Program-made: the position numbers and the translations under genes
Notes under the pieces: model-generated
Told to the model about the DNA's origin: nothing
Databases searched by the model: none
The model's input: only the letters and a program-made list of their open reading frames with translations
DNA from: Ammoniphilus resinae
Lineage (GTDB): Bacteria; Bacillota; Bacilli; Aneurinibacillales; RAOX-1
DNA: 64,000 bases
Direction of reading: 5' to 3'
Assembly (NCBI RefSeq): GCF_017873965.1
Contig: NZ_JAGGKT010000018.1
Span: 1-64,000 of the forward strand
Part shown: one piece after another, positions 34,076 through 42,381 of the stretch
Layout of the letters: each line of letters begins with the position of its first letter
How positions within the stretch are numbered: the stretch's first letter is position 1

Positions 34076-34103
34076 AGCGTGATTCTATGGATGAATCAAC
34101 GCT
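34076..34103 (-). terminator. Terminator of the M32 carboxypeptidase gene
   Basis: AGCGTGATTC / GAATCAACGCT hairpin followed on the minus strand by a run of T. The stem sequence nearly repeats that at 27573-27600. Confidence 0.85.
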
Positions 34104-34175
34104 CAAAATGACCCTTCATCTGTAATTTTGCACCTTGCATTGAACACGTTAGATTGTTGTCTAACTCCTCTTTTT

Positions 34176-35690
34176 TTATTGACCCAATTGGTATACCTTG
34201 GAGAATTTCTCTTCGAAATATTGGATCAGGTAGTCTGCATTCAATTTCTCTCCGGACACCTTTTCGATAAGCTCTCCTGGTGTATAGATCTTTCCATATT
34301 GATGGATCTGCTCTCTTAGCCATTCCCGAATGGGAAGAAGATTGCCTTCCGTAAGCAGTTGGTGGAATCCCGGGATTTTTTGTTGGATCACATGATAAAT
34401 TTGGGCGGAATACAAATTCCCTAGGGTATACGAAGGGAAATAACCAAATTCACCAAAAGACCAATGAATATCCTGCAGGACTCCTTCTGCGTTTGTTGGC
34501 GGTACGACACCTAAGTACTCTTTCATTTTGCTGTTCCAGATTTCCGGGAGATCCTTGGCATTTATTTCTCCCTGTATCATCGCTTTTTCCAATTCATAGC
34601 GGATCATGATATGCAGGTTATAGGTTAATTCATCAGCCTCTGTGCGAATCAAAGAAGGCTCTACGATATTGAGCGAGCGGTAGAAGTCTTCCAAGGAAAC
34701 CTGCTGTAGTTGGGATGGAAAAGTCCTCTGCAAATCTGGGTACAAAGAAGACCAAAACTCTTTACTCCGGCCCACCATATTTTCTAAAAAGCGTGACTGG
34801 GATTCGTGGATCCCCATCGATGCACCATCCCGCAGGAAAGTTCCTTCAAGTTCCGGATCGATCCCCTGCTCATACAAAGCATGACCGGTTTCATGGATCA
34901 CACTCAATACCGATGAACGAACATCGTCAATATAACGGGTCGTAATTCTCACGTCACGTAAGGAAATTCCCGTAGCAAACGGATGCGCACTCGCTCCCAG
35001 CACTCCGGCTTCCAGATTGAAGCCGAGCTTCGGCAGCAGATGAAAGCAGAATTCCTTTTGCTTTTGTTTATCAAATCCCTGCCCAAAAATATCTTCTCTC
35101 GGTTTATTGGGAGAAGTCTGAATACGTTGCAGTAGGGATAGGGTGCGGTCTTTCAAATTCGCGAACAGTGGATCCAATACCCTAACGGTATATCCCGGTT
35201 CGTACAGATCTAATAGGGCATCGTAGGGGTGTTCTTCATATCCATAACACTTTGTGAATTCCCGATTGATTTCAATTATCCGCTGCAATGTGGGTTCATA
35301 GAGCGAATAGTTGTCCGTCTTTTTTGCTTCGGCCCAGATGCTTTGCGCATTGGCAGTTAACACAACAAATTCACTGTACAATTTCTCCGGGATTTTTTTC
35401 GATTGTTCATAGGATCGCTTCGCTTCGCGCAGTGAGGCCATTGTTCGCAGGTCCCCATCTGCAGGGTTGGTGTCCTCTGTCAGAACCTGTAAGCACTCTC
35501 CCATTTCCTCAGAAGTTGTGATTCGAAACACCTCTGTAGATAACGTTCCCATAGCACTCGCCATGTAAGGGATCCCCTGTTTCGGCGCCCCCGTCTCCAT
35601 ATCCCACTGAACCAAGGCCAGGATACTTCGATAATGAGATAATTTCTCTTCGAGTTCTTTGAATTTACTCAGAGCCTGCTCTTTGTTCAT
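34176..35690 (-). CDS. Metallocarboxypeptidase, M32 family
   Basis: A 504-residue cytoplasmic zinc carboxypeptidase. The zinc motif HETGH is in SVIHETGHALYEQG, with the downstream third ligand Glu in MGIHESQSRFLENMV. Other M32 motifs are HPFATGISLRDVRITTRY, IRTEADELTYNLHI and HWSFGEFGYFPSYTLGNLY. It trims C-terminal residues from peptides. The frame extends 55 codons farther upstream into the palindrome element, but AAAGGAG is 9 nt before the ATG at 35690, matching the normal family length of about 500. It is followed by a strong terminator. Confidence 0.95.
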   Translation of the reverse strand: MNKEQALSKFKELEEKLSHYRSILALVQWDMETGAPKQGIPYMASAMGTLSTEVFRITTSEEMGECLQVLTEDTNPADGDLRTMASLREAKRSYEQSKKIPEKLYSEFVVLTANAQSIWAEAKKTDNYSLYEPTLQRIIEINREFTKCYGYEEHPYDALLDLYEPGYTVRVLDPLFANLKDRTLSLLQRIQTSPNKPREDIFGQGFDKQKQKEFCFHLLPKLGFNLEAGVLGASAHPFATGISLRDVRITTRYIDDVRSSVLSVIHETGHALYEQGIDPELEGTFLRDGASMGIHESQSRFLENMVGRSKEFWSSLYPDLQRTFPSQLQQVSLEDFYRSLNIVEPSLIRTEADELTYNLHIMIRYELEKAMIQGEINAKDLPEIWNSKMKEYLGVVPPTNAEGVLQDIHWSFGEFGYFPSYTLGNLYSAQIYHVIQQKIPGFHQLLTEGNLLPIREWLREQIHQYGKIYTPGELIEKVSGEKLNADYLIQYFEEKFSKVYQLGQ

Positions 35691-35774
35691 GATTTCAAAC
35701 TCCTTTAAACCTATTTTTTCCATTTTGGCACTTTGTGGGGAGATTATCAAGGGGGGTATCACGAGTTGGGAGCA

Positions 35775-35961
35775 ATAGCGGAAAACTTTTCCGTTCTTCG
35801 TAAAACAGGGCGAGATTCTGATCAAATAAAGGAAAAAGTTTCCGCTAATTAGCATATTAACCGGCTTTCAAGCAAATTTAGGAGGGCTTAGCGGAAAAAC
35901 TTTCCGTTATTTAGCACTTTTTCTGCTGATTCAAGATGATAGCGGAAAATTTTTCCTTTAT
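35775..35961. repeat. Four-palindrome intergenic element, copy E (15-bp core type)
   Basis: Core triplets at 35779, 35830 (AGG variant), 35892 and 35943: spacings 51, 62, 51 bp. Cores include CGGAAAACTTTTCCG and CGGAAAAACTTTCCG. It lies between the kduD-like gene end and the M32 gene start, both on the minus strand. Confidence 0.95.
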
Positions 35962-35981
35962 ATGCCCCCCACCATAACTGT

Positions 35982-36752
35982 CTACCTCGCCATCCAGCCT
36001 CCATCTACCACCATCAGATGTCCGTTCATGTAATTTGAGGCATCTGAGGCCAGGAAAACGACCGACCCTTTAAAATCGTCAGGAACTCCCCAACGTTCAG
36101 CTGGAATTCGCTCCAAGATCGCCTGGAATCTTTGCGGGTTGTTACGCAAAGCCTCCGTATTGTCCGTCGAGATATATCCTGGAGCAATGGCATTAACCTG
36201 AACGCCTTTGCTTGCCCATTCATTAGCTAGCGCTTTGGTTAATTGTCCAATCGCACCCTTACTAGCTGCGTATCCTGGAACCGTGATGCCACCTTGGAAA
36301 CTTAAAAGAGATGCGGTAAAGATGATTTTCCCTGCGCCGCGTTCAACCATCTCCTTGCCGATTTCCCTGCTGAGGATAAATTGCGAATCAAGGTTCACAT
36401 TCATCACTTGGTCCCAATATTCATCAGAATGTTCCGTAGCCGGTTGACGCAAGATGGTCCCAGCGTTATTCACGAGGATATCAATCCGTGAAAAATCGCT
36501 TTTTACCTGGCGGATGAAAGCATATAAAGCATCCCGATCAGAAAAATCACAGCTGTACCCTTTAAAATTACGGCCCAGAGCCCGTACCTCTTTTTCAACC
36601 TCACTTCCCTCGGTCTCTAGGGAAGCGCTCACCCCAATAATGTCAGCGCCTGCTTCCGCCAAGGCAAGAGCCATCGCTTTGCCAATTCCGCGTTTCGCCC
36701 CGGTAACGAGTGCTGTTTTTCCATCTAGTTTAAACAGATCAAGAACGCCCAT
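35982..36752 (-). CDS. kduD: 2-deoxy-D-gluconate 3-dehydrogenase-like SDR (KduD type)
   Basis: A 256-residue short-chain dehydrogenase. NAD-binding TGAKRGIGKAMALALAEAGA, NNAG in ILVNNAGTIL, catalytic Ser/Tyr/Lys in TASLLSFQGGITVPGYAASK. The close match of YAASKGAIGQLTKALANEWA, APGYISTDNTEALR and the ending VVDGGWMAR to KduD points to oxidation or reduction at C3/C5 of deoxy-keto sugar acids. It is the last gene of a three-gene unit with a zinc dehydrogenase (15-bp gap) and an enolase-superfamily enzyme, so a role in hexuronate or aldonate breakdown is likely. The exact sugar is not known. Confidence 0.85.
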   Translation of the reverse strand: MGVLDLFKLDGKTALVTGAKRGIGKAMALALAEAGADIIGVSASLETEGSEVEKEVRALGRNFKGYSCDFSDRDALYAFIRQVKSDFSRIDILVNNAGTILRQPATEHSDEYWDQVMNVNLDSQFILSREIGKEMVERGAGKIIFTASLLSFQGGITVPGYAASKGAIGQLTKALANEWASKGVQVNAIAPGYISTDNTEALRNNPQRFQAILERIPAERWGVPDDFKGSVVFLASDASNYMNGHLMVVDGGWMAR

Positions 36753-36767
36753 CTTCTCTTCCCCCTT

Positions 36768-37793
36768 TTATTCATCAGCCGAACAGCGAAGCAAAATTTT
36801 CATTACTTTTCCTCCGCTTTCCATTTGTTTTAGTCCTTTTTCTAGATCCTCTAATGGATAAATATCTGTAATGATCTGGTCTAATGGCAGTTTTCCGCTG
36901 GCCGCCAAAGCAATCGCCTGGTCGAAATCTTCTCGCTCATAAACCCTGGCTCCCGCCAATTTTAATTCTCTCCAGAAAAAGCGGAAAAGATCGACTTTCA
37001 CTGGTTCGCTGAAGATTGCGACAACAACAATCCGACCTCGGGTCCGCGGTAGCTGTGTCATCACTTCGGCCCCAACACTTGATGATGTCACCTCAAAGAC
37101 AACATCCGCACCAGCTCCAGCGGTTTGCTGTTGCACATATGCCAAAAGATCCTGTTCTTTCGGATTGATAGTCTCCAAGCCTAATTCCTTCAGCAGTTCT
37201 AAGCGATATGGATTAATCTCAGAAACGAGAACCTTAGCCCCTGCTTCTCTCGCTACTAGGGCAATCAATGTGCCGATTGGCCCTCCTCCAAGAACGACGG
37301 CATACTCGCCAGCTTTTACTTCACCGATTCGCACATCGTGACAAGCAACAGCTAAAGGCTCAATCATTGCCCCGTGCTCCATGGACATTCCTTTCGGGAG
37401 TGGCAGGACAGTGAATGCTGGGACAGTCCAGTAGCTTTGAAAAGCACCCGGCGTTTCAATCCCGAGGAATTTTAGATTCTGGCAGATGTGATTATGTCCC
37501 GCATGACAGGCCGGGCAATCGCCACAAGGATCCAAAGGCATCACCGTTACCGGTTCGCCAACCGATACATGTGTGACACCCTCTCCGACAGCATGAACAA
37601 CTCCTGACATTTCATGACCCAACGTTTGCGGGAACGTGACCCGTCTATCCATATGGCCTAAATACAGATGCAGATCTGTCCCGCAAATCCCGGCATACGA
37701 AACCGCAATTTGCACTTCCCCTGCTTTGGGTGCTACTGGTTGACATTCACCTATACGGATCGTTTTGTTTCCCTCATAAAATGTTGCTTTCAT
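36768..37793 (-). CDS. Zinc-dependent polyol/sugar dehydrogenase (MDR superfamily)
   Basis: A 341-residue medium-chain dehydrogenase. Catalytic zinc residues in GICGTDLHLYLGH and GHEMSG; structural zinc site CGDCPACHAGHNHIC. Rossmann motif VLGGGPIGTLIALVAREAGA. The sequence is of the sorbitol/threonine dehydrogenase branch, which oxidises secondary alcohols of polyols and sugar acids. It lies between the kduD-like gene and the enolase-superfamily gene with short gaps, so all three should act on one substrate series. GGGAGGG is 8 nt before the ATG. Confidence 0.88.
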   Translation of the reverse strand: MKATFYEGNKTIRIGECQPVAPKAGEVQIAVSYAGICGTDLHLYLGHMDRRVTFPQTLGHEMSGVVHAVGEGVTHVSVGEPVTVMPLDPCGDCPACHAGHNHICQNLKFLGIETPGAFQSYWTVPAFTVLPLPKGMSMEHGAMIEPLAVACHDVRIGEVKAGEYAVVLGGGPIGTLIALVAREAGAKVLVSEINPYRLELLKELGLETINPKEQDLLAYVQQQTAGAGADVVFEVTSSSVGAEVMTQLPRTRGRIVVVAIFSEPVKVDLFRFFWRELKLAGARVYEREDFDQAIALAASGKLPLDQIITDIYPLEDLEKGLKQMESGGKVMKILLRCSADE

Positions 37794-37822
37794 TTCTCCA
37801 ACCCTCCCAAATTTAGCTTCTT

Positions 37823-38926
37823 TTAAAATGAAGTCTTAAACTCTTGCAAAAGGTCCCAACGGAATTCGACCCCGGTACCTGGTGTATCTGGTGCAACCGC
37901 CCTGCCATTCTCCAGCACGAGGGGTCTCGTCGTATACTTATCAATGGGGAAACTATGAACTTCCATATACGCGGCATGCGACATCGCGGACATGAGGCTG
38001 ACATGAAGCTCCTGCATCCCGTGGGTGCAAACAGGCAAATTATGCGCATAGGCCAATTGGGCCACTTTCACCCAGCCAGTAATCCCTCCGATATTGGAAG
38101 CGTCCGGCTGTGGAAAATCCAGATGACCGCGGGAAATCATGTTTTGGAACTCATAAATCGTATGTAGATTCTCTCCCCCAGCAATGGCCAATCCGCCTTC
38201 TTGGGAAATTCTCCGATATCCCTCGTAGTCCTCTGGGATCGTTGGTTCTTCCAGCCATAACAGGTTATACGGTTCAAGCAGCTTCGCGGCTTTGATTGCG
38301 GTTTCGATGGTCCATTTCATATTGGCATCGACCATGAATACGACATCCGGTCCGATCAGGTTGCGGACTGCTGCAACCCGTTCGATATCTTCTTCAAGCC
38401 GTTCCTGCCCGAGCTTAATTTTCACCGCGCGGAAACCTTGATCAAGGTAACCCTGAATATTGTTTAACAGCTTGTCCATCGGGAAATTCAGATCAATGGC
38501 ACCAGCATAGGCTTTCGTGCTGTTGTTTGCTCCCCCAAGAAGCTTCCAGAGCGGCTCTCCCGCTTTTTTCGCGCGCAAATCCCATAATGCAATATCGATG
38601 GCGGAAATCGCAAAGGATGCAATCCCACCCCTGCCGACATAATGAATCTTCCAGTTCATCTCTTCCCATAATTTTTCCACGCAACTCGCATCTTGTCCTA
38701 GCAGATATGGCTTCAAATCATATTCGATCATGTTGCAAATTGCCCTGCCGCCAATTCCGCCCGTATAGGTGTAACCTATCCCTTCGCTGCCATTTTCGAG
38801 GATGATTCTCACGATGGGAACTTCAAAATGTGTATGAATCCCGTGTTTCGCATCGCCCATTTGCTCAGGTAAAGGAATTCGGTAATACTCTGTGACAACG
38901 TTTACAATCTTTGTTGAATTCGACAT
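37823..38926 (-). CDS. Enolase-superfamily sugar-acid dehydratase (mandelate racemase type)
   Basis: A 367-residue two-domain enzyme. The N-terminal capping domain spans about 1-130. In the barrel, the KxK motif is VKIKLGQ, metal ligands are Asp in MVDANMKW, Glu in LLWLEEPTIPEDY and Glu in IAGGENLHT, and the general acid/base His is in CTHGMQELH. This places it in the mandelate racemase subgroup that dehydrates acid sugars to 2-keto-3-deoxy acids. Motif GDAKHGIHTHFEVPIV at the start may help to define the substrate. First gene of the sugar-acid operon, AAAGGAG 8 nt before the ATG. The next pathway step, an aldolase, might be the DapA-family protein at 9.5 kb (inference). Confidence 0.88.
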   Translation of the reverse strand: MSNSTKIVNVVTEYYRIPLPEQMGDAKHGIHTHFEVPIVRIILENGSEGIGYTYTGGIGGRAICNMIEYDLKPYLLGQDASCVEKLWEEMNWKIHYVGRGGIASFAISAIDIALWDLRAKKAGEPLWKLLGGANNSTKAYAGAIDLNFPMDKLLNNIQGYLDQGFRAVKIKLGQERLEEDIERVAAVRNLIGPDVVFMVDANMKWTIETAIKAAKLLEPYNLLWLEEPTIPEDYEGYRRISQEGGLAIAGGENLHTIYEFQNMISRGHLDFPQPDASNIGGITGWVKVAQLAYAHNLPVCTHGMQELHVSLMSAMSHAAYMEVHSFPIDKYTTRPLVLENGRAVAPDTPGTGVEFRWDLLQEFKTSF

Positions 38927-39117
38927 TTGAAGGACTCCTTTTTTTACTAAACTTTACGATGTTGCTAAATTTTGAGACATCATTCCATTTTTATGGTAGC
39001 CGATTACCAATACTAACGTCAACTGTGGGACAAAAGTTTAAAGGATCATCCCTCACATGCTATAATTTGGTAAAGATGACTTGTTTCCATATAAAACCAA
39101 AGGAGGTTTGGAACCCG

Positions 39118-39936
39118 TTGAAAGATCTACAAGCAACGACGACCTTAAACAATGGAGTAAAAATGCCTTGGCTCGGATTAGGTGTATATCGTGCAAAAGA
39201 AGGAGAAGAAGTGATCTCCGCTATCCGTCATGCCGTTGAATACGGGTACAGAAGCATTGATACTGCCGCGTTGTATGAAAATGAAGAGGGGGTTGGCAAG
39301 GCTGTCCGTGAATCCAGCATCCCGCGTGAGGAGTTATTTATCACCAGCAAGGTTTGGAATACGGACCAAGGATATGATTCAACGCTTCAAGCTTTTGAAC
39401 TAAGCCGCAAAAAACTGGGTCTTGATTATCTGGATCTGTATCTCGTCCATTGGCCTGTTACGGGAAAATACAAAGAAACCTGGAAAGCCCTGGAGAAAAT
39501 CTACCAAGAGGGATGGGTCCGAGCAATTGGAGTAAGTAACTTCCAGGTTCACCATCTAAAAGATTTAATGGCCGATAGCGATCTGGTGCCTGCGATCAAC
39601 CAGGTAGAATACCACCCGCACTTGACGCAAAAAGACTTACTTTCCTTCTGTAAGCAAAACGGAATCCAATTGGAAGCCTGGAGACCACTGATGAACGGAA
39701 AATTAGATTTGCCTCTGCTTAAAGAACTCAGTGAAAAATACAATAAGACAGCCGCGCAAATTGTCCTTCGCTGGGACCTGCAGCGCGGCGTGGTGACCAT
39801 TCCAAAATCGGTTACACCACACCGGATCAAAGAAAACTCGGAGGTCTTCAATTTCACCCTATCTGATGAAGATTTAGAGAAAATTGATGCCTTAAACGAA
39901 AACCGAAGGTATGGTCCGGACCCCGATAACTTTTAA
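39118..39936 (+). CDS. Aldo/keto reductase, glyoxal/methylglyoxal reductase type (YvgN-like)
   Basis: A 272-residue AKR. The start MKDLQATTTLNNGVKMPWLG and IGVSNFQVHHLKDLM are near those of YvgN of B. subtilis. The tetrad is Asp and Tyr in SIDTAALYENEEGVG, Lys in LFITSKVWN and His in LVHWPV. The end DLEKIDALNENRRYGPDPDN is also typical. It would reduce glyoxal, methylglyoxal and similar aldehydes with NADPH. The frame runs 69 codons farther upstream, but AAAGGAGG precedes a TTG at 39118, which gives the family length. TATAAT at 39061-39066 marks a promoter. Divergent from the sugar-acid operon. Confidence 0.9.
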   Translation: MKDLQATTTLNNGVKMPWLGLGVYRAKEGEEVISAIRHAVEYGYRSIDTAALYENEEGVGKAVRESSIPREELFITSKVWNTDQGYDSTLQAFELSRKKLGLDYLDLYLVHWPVTGKYKETWKALEKIYQEGWVRAIGVSNFQVHHLKDLMADSDLVPAINQVEYHPHLTQKDLLSFCKQNGIQLEAWRPLMNGKLDLPLLKELSEKYNKTAAQIVLRWDLQRGVVTIPKSVTPHRIKENSEVFNFTLSDEDLEKIDALNENRRYGPDPDNF

Positions 39937-39943
39937 TCCGGGA

Positions 39944-39964
39944 GCCGGGCAGATCTTGCCCGGC
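39944..39964 (+). terminator. Hairpin after the aldo/keto reductase gene
   Basis: GCCGGGCA / TGCCCGGC stem directly after the stop codon. The T-run is weak (CTTCC), so termination may be partial. Confidence 0.6.
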
Positions 39965-40074
39965 CTTCCACCTCATTTATTTCATCACATTACCAGCGAC
40001 CATTTTTCACTTTGCCTTTCTAGGCGTTAAACATGTATTCTTTGTTGTCGAATATGCATGGGAGATATTGAAAA

Positions 40075-40301
40075 TTGAAAGCTATTGAAATTGAATTTAG
40101 CGGAGTAAATAATATTGAGAGTGTTGACATCGTGGCTAAAAAGATTGCTGAGATGACGAGGGAACGTCGTTTCATGTGGTGCAGATCCTAGGTAAAATTG
40201 TATATCTGTATAAAGCAGAAAAGATGCAAGTCATTCGCACCACAGCCGTTCTTGGCTGGCGATGTGATATGCATGCTACAGGTTTAACCTATCTGAAATG
40301 A
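40075..40301 (+). pseudogene. Possible frameshifted remnant of a YhbY/CRM-like RNA-binding protein gene
   Basis: From a TTG at 40075 the frame reads MKAIEIEFSGVNNIESVDIV, then AKKIAEMTRERR, and stops at 40191. In the next frame from 40173 it continues HVVQILGKIVYLYKAEKM and ends at 40301. The joined pattern, VAKKIAEMT followed by VVQILGKIVYLYK, resembles the second half of YhbY-type RNA-binding proteins (VAEELA...VVQIIGRTIVLY). The N-terminal half of that family is missing. The likeness is weak; it could be an unrelated small gene with a frameshift. Confidence 0.3.
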
Positions 40302-40303
40302 AC

Positions 40304-40519
40304 CTAAGCTCCTCTTGTCAGTGCTGCCGGGAAAACCGCTAGAATATTAGGTATAGAGAAACTGCGAACCGCCCGGCGGGACAAACAGTAGGCCTTCAGG
40401 CGATTCCCTTCAATAGAGATCAATTTTAATTTGCGCTGGGTGATCTGTCCCAGACGGTCCTGATAGATGATTTCTACAAGCTGCTCCGTGTTTAGGTACC
40501 GATGCAGGTCATACATCAT
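40304..40519 (-). CDS. Small WYL-like domain protein
   Basis: A 71-residue protein, MMYDLHRYLNTEQLVEIIYQ, then DRLGQITQRKLKLISIEGNR and LKAYCLSRRAVRSFSIPNIL. The pattern of a strand, an ITQR segment, AYC-LSRRAVRxF and a final hydrophobic strand resembles the ligand-binding part of WYL domains, without a helix-turn-helix. Small stand-alone forms like this are common in Bacillales and unstudied. GGAGG is 8 nt before the ATG at 40519. It ends 2 bp past the convergent remnant at 40075-40301. Confidence 0.65.
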   Translation of the reverse strand: MMYDLHRYLNTEQLVEIIYQDRLGQITQRKLKLISIEGNRLKAYCLSRRAVRSFSIPNILAVFPAALTRGA

Positions 40520-40591
40520 ATTGTTCGCCTCCAATCTGAACACCTGTTCCCATTGTATGCGAACAAATTGTAAAATGCAAGCAGCTTTTCA

Positions 40592-40822
40592 TCAATCATC
40601 CTCTTCCTTCGGGTCACTATTAAAATAACTAGGCTCTTCCGCATAACCCCACTCACCCGGGCTTATCTTTTCATTGTTATAACCAATACTTTTCAAAAAA
40701 GCATCGACATCAATTTCTGTTTCCAAATATAAATCTGTGTGTTCGGGCGTGATTTCCTGGAGGTTCACTTCCCCTCTCCAAATTTCAATGTTGCCCCACT
40801 GGTTCAATTTCCACGTAATCAT
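40592..40822 (-). CDS. Hypothetical 76-residue acidic protein
   Basis: MITWKLNQWGNIEIWRGEVN at the start and an acidic C-terminus ending DPKEEDD. No membrane segment or signal peptide. GAGGTG lies 5 nt before the ATG. The gene is downstream of the cold shock gene on the same strand, with a hairpin between them. Not recognised. Confidence 0.6.
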   Translation of the reverse strand: MITWKLNQWGNIEIWRGEVNLQEITPEHTDLYLETEIDVDAFLKSIGYNNEKISPGEWGYAEEPSYFNSDPKEEDD

Positions 40823-40838
40823 TTTTCACCTCAAATAA

Positions 40839-40863
40839 CAGACCCCGAAGGGTCTGTTTTTTT
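40839..40863. terminator. Hairpin between the cold shock gene and the downstream small gene
   Basis: CAGACCC / GGGTCTG with loop CGAA. On the plus strand it is followed by seven T; on the minus strand, the direction of the neighbouring genes, only TTATTT follows. It may attenuate rather than stop transcription from the cold shock gene. Confidence 0.6.
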
Positions 40864-40871
40864 ATGATCTA

Positions 40872-41072
40872 TTACGCCTTCCGCACGTTGGTTGCTTGCG
40901 GACCGCGTTGGCCTTGCTCTACGTCAAAAGTAACAGCCTGGCCTTCGTCCAATGACTTGAACCCATCTCCCTGAATTGCCGAGAAGTGGACAAACACATC
41001 CTCTCCACCTTCCCGCTCAATAAACCCAAAACCTTTCTCACTGTTAAACCATTTTACTTTTCCGTGTTCCAT
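40872..41072 (-). CDS. csp: Cold shock protein (CspA/CspB family)
   Basis: A 66-residue OB-fold RNA chaperone. RNP1 is KGFGFIER and RNP2 is DVFVHFSAI; the start [20 protein letters not shown] and the end [10 protein letters not shown] are standard. AAGGAGG is 5 nt before the ATG at 41072, so the seven upstream codons of the open frame are not used. A leader of at least 100 bp separates it from the divergent SRP RNA gene, consistent with the structured 5' UTRs of cold shock genes. Confidence 0.97.
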   Translation of the reverse strand: MEHGKVKWFNSEKGFGFIEREGGEDVFVHFSAIQGDGFKSLDEGQAVTFDVEQGQRGPQATNVRKA

Positions 41073-41253
41073 TTCTTCCTCCTTAAAAACCAAACATGAA
41101 ATTTTGCATATTTAAAACATGCTTTTGTATTATTACCAGAGATGAAAAAAGTAAACCTATCTCGATAAAATATCCCATGATTTACTAATGACGTGACAAG
41201 GCGGGATGTGTTACATTAGTTATGTCGCTGACAGATGTGAATGACAAATACAT

Positions 41254-41521
41254 ACCGTGCTAGATGGGGAGATGGCGGTGCCCTGTTACCCGCAATCCGC
41301 CTTAGCGGGATTGAATTCCCTTCGGCGGTACGGTTCATGTAAGGCCTGCCTTGTGTAAGAAGTGTTGACCATTGGGTCCTGTGCAATGGAAATCTGTGAA
41401 TCTGGTCAGATCCGGAAGGAAGCAGCCATAAGCGGATCAAACCATGTGCCGCAGGAGTGCCTAATCGAGCTTCCTTACACAAGTAACGCTTGGATGTCCG
41501 TATCAACGATGGGTGCACGGT
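41254..41521 (+). ncRNA. ffs: Signal recognition particle RNA, large Bacillus type
   Basis: About 268 nt with the hallmark domain IV sequence GATCCGGAAGGAAGCAGCC at about 41408-41426 and the Alu-domain part GGTGCCCTGTTACCCGC. The 5' end ACCGTGC (41254-41260) pairs with the 3' end GCACGGT (41515-41521). The long form with the Alu domain is the Bacillus-type RNA. It binds Ffh and probably HBsu and directs membrane protein targeting. A strong terminator follows. Its neighbours here are a cold shock gene and bdbDC; dnaX and tRNA genes, frequent companions in other Bacillales, are absent. Confidence 0.97.
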
Positions 41522-41536
41522 TTACATAAAGAACTC

Positions 41537-41566
41537 AAAAGCAGTGGCTCTGAGCCACTGCTTTTT
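41537..41566 (+). terminator. Terminator of the SRP RNA gene
   Basis: AAAAGCAGTGGCT / AGCCACTGCTTTTT hairpin with a 3-nt loop. Confidence 0.95.
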
Positions 41567-41634
41567 GCTTATCTATGATTATCTCGCAATCTGTAATAGA
41601 ATAGAGAGGAAGAAATCTTTTCCAGGGGGTTCGT

Positions 41635-42381
41635 ATGGGAAAAAAGAATGATAAAACTCAAACAAAAAAGCAAAAAAGGCAAATAAAGGAAGCGCAAGCG
41701 AAGAAATCTCAACGTTTAATGGGATGGACCTTCTTGGTAGTGTTGATAGTGTTTATTGGCTTCATCGTGGCCGGGGCCTTGTCAGGTCCAAAGGAAGCAA
41801 GGGTCGTCAATGCAACTGAATTCCAGTATGCTGAGCAGCCGTCCCTTGGCTCAGATGATGCACCGATTAAACTGGTTGAGTTTGCTGATTTCAAATGCCC
41901 AGCCTGCAAGTATTTTGGTGAAAATATCATGCCACAGCTGCAAAAAGACTTTATCGATACCGGAAAGGTCCAGTTATTTTTTACTAACTACCTTGTCATT
42001 AGTCCTGATGCTGATTCAAAAACAGCGGCTATGGCTGGCGAAGCCATCTATCAGCAAAAACCGGAAGAATTCTGGAAGTTCTACGAAGCCGTATTCGCTG
42101 CCCAAGGGGATGAAAAAACAAATTGGGCGACCTCAGATCGTCTCGTGCAAATTGCCAAGGATGCTAATGTAGCGGTAGATTTGGACAAGTTAAAAAAGGC
42201 CATTGATGAACAAACCTTTGCCTCGAAAGTGGATACAGATGAAACCATTGCTGGAAAATCGGGTGTACGGAGCACACCGACGCTGTTCATGAATGGAAAA
42301 GAAGTCTCAAACGACGCCACTTTTGATTACAATTTATTAAAAGAAGAGATTCTTAAGGAATTAGAGGAAGCAGGAAAATGA
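41635..42381 (+). CDS. bdbD: Membrane-anchored thiol-disulfide oxidoreductase BdbD (DsbA family)
   Basis: A 248-residue protein. A very basic N-terminus (residues 1-27) precedes a single transmembrane helix (about 28-50), so the thioredoxin-fold domain lies outside the membrane. The active site is CPAC in FADFKCPACKYFGENI, and the cis-proline loop is GVRSTPTLF. It introduces disulfides in exported proteins and is reoxidised by BdbC. The next gene overlaps it by 4 bp (ATGA). GGGGG lies 5 nt before the ATG. Confidence 0.93.
   Translation: MGKKNDKTQTKKQKRQIKEAQAKKSQRLMGWTFLVVLIVFIGFIVAGALSGPKEARVVNATEFQYAEQPSLGSDDAPIKLVEFADFKCPACKYFGENIMPQLQKDFIDTGKVQLFFTNYLVISPDADSKTAAMAGEAIYQQKPEEFWKFYEAVFAAQGDEKTNWATSDRLVQIAKDANVAVDLDKLKKAIDEQTFASKVDTDETIAGKSGVRSTPTLFMNGKEVSNDATFDYNLLKEEILKELEEAGK

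Noticed and set aside
41216-41518. Minus-strand 100-codon reading frame
   Set aside because: It lies within the SRP RNA gene, whose conserved structure explains the sequence.
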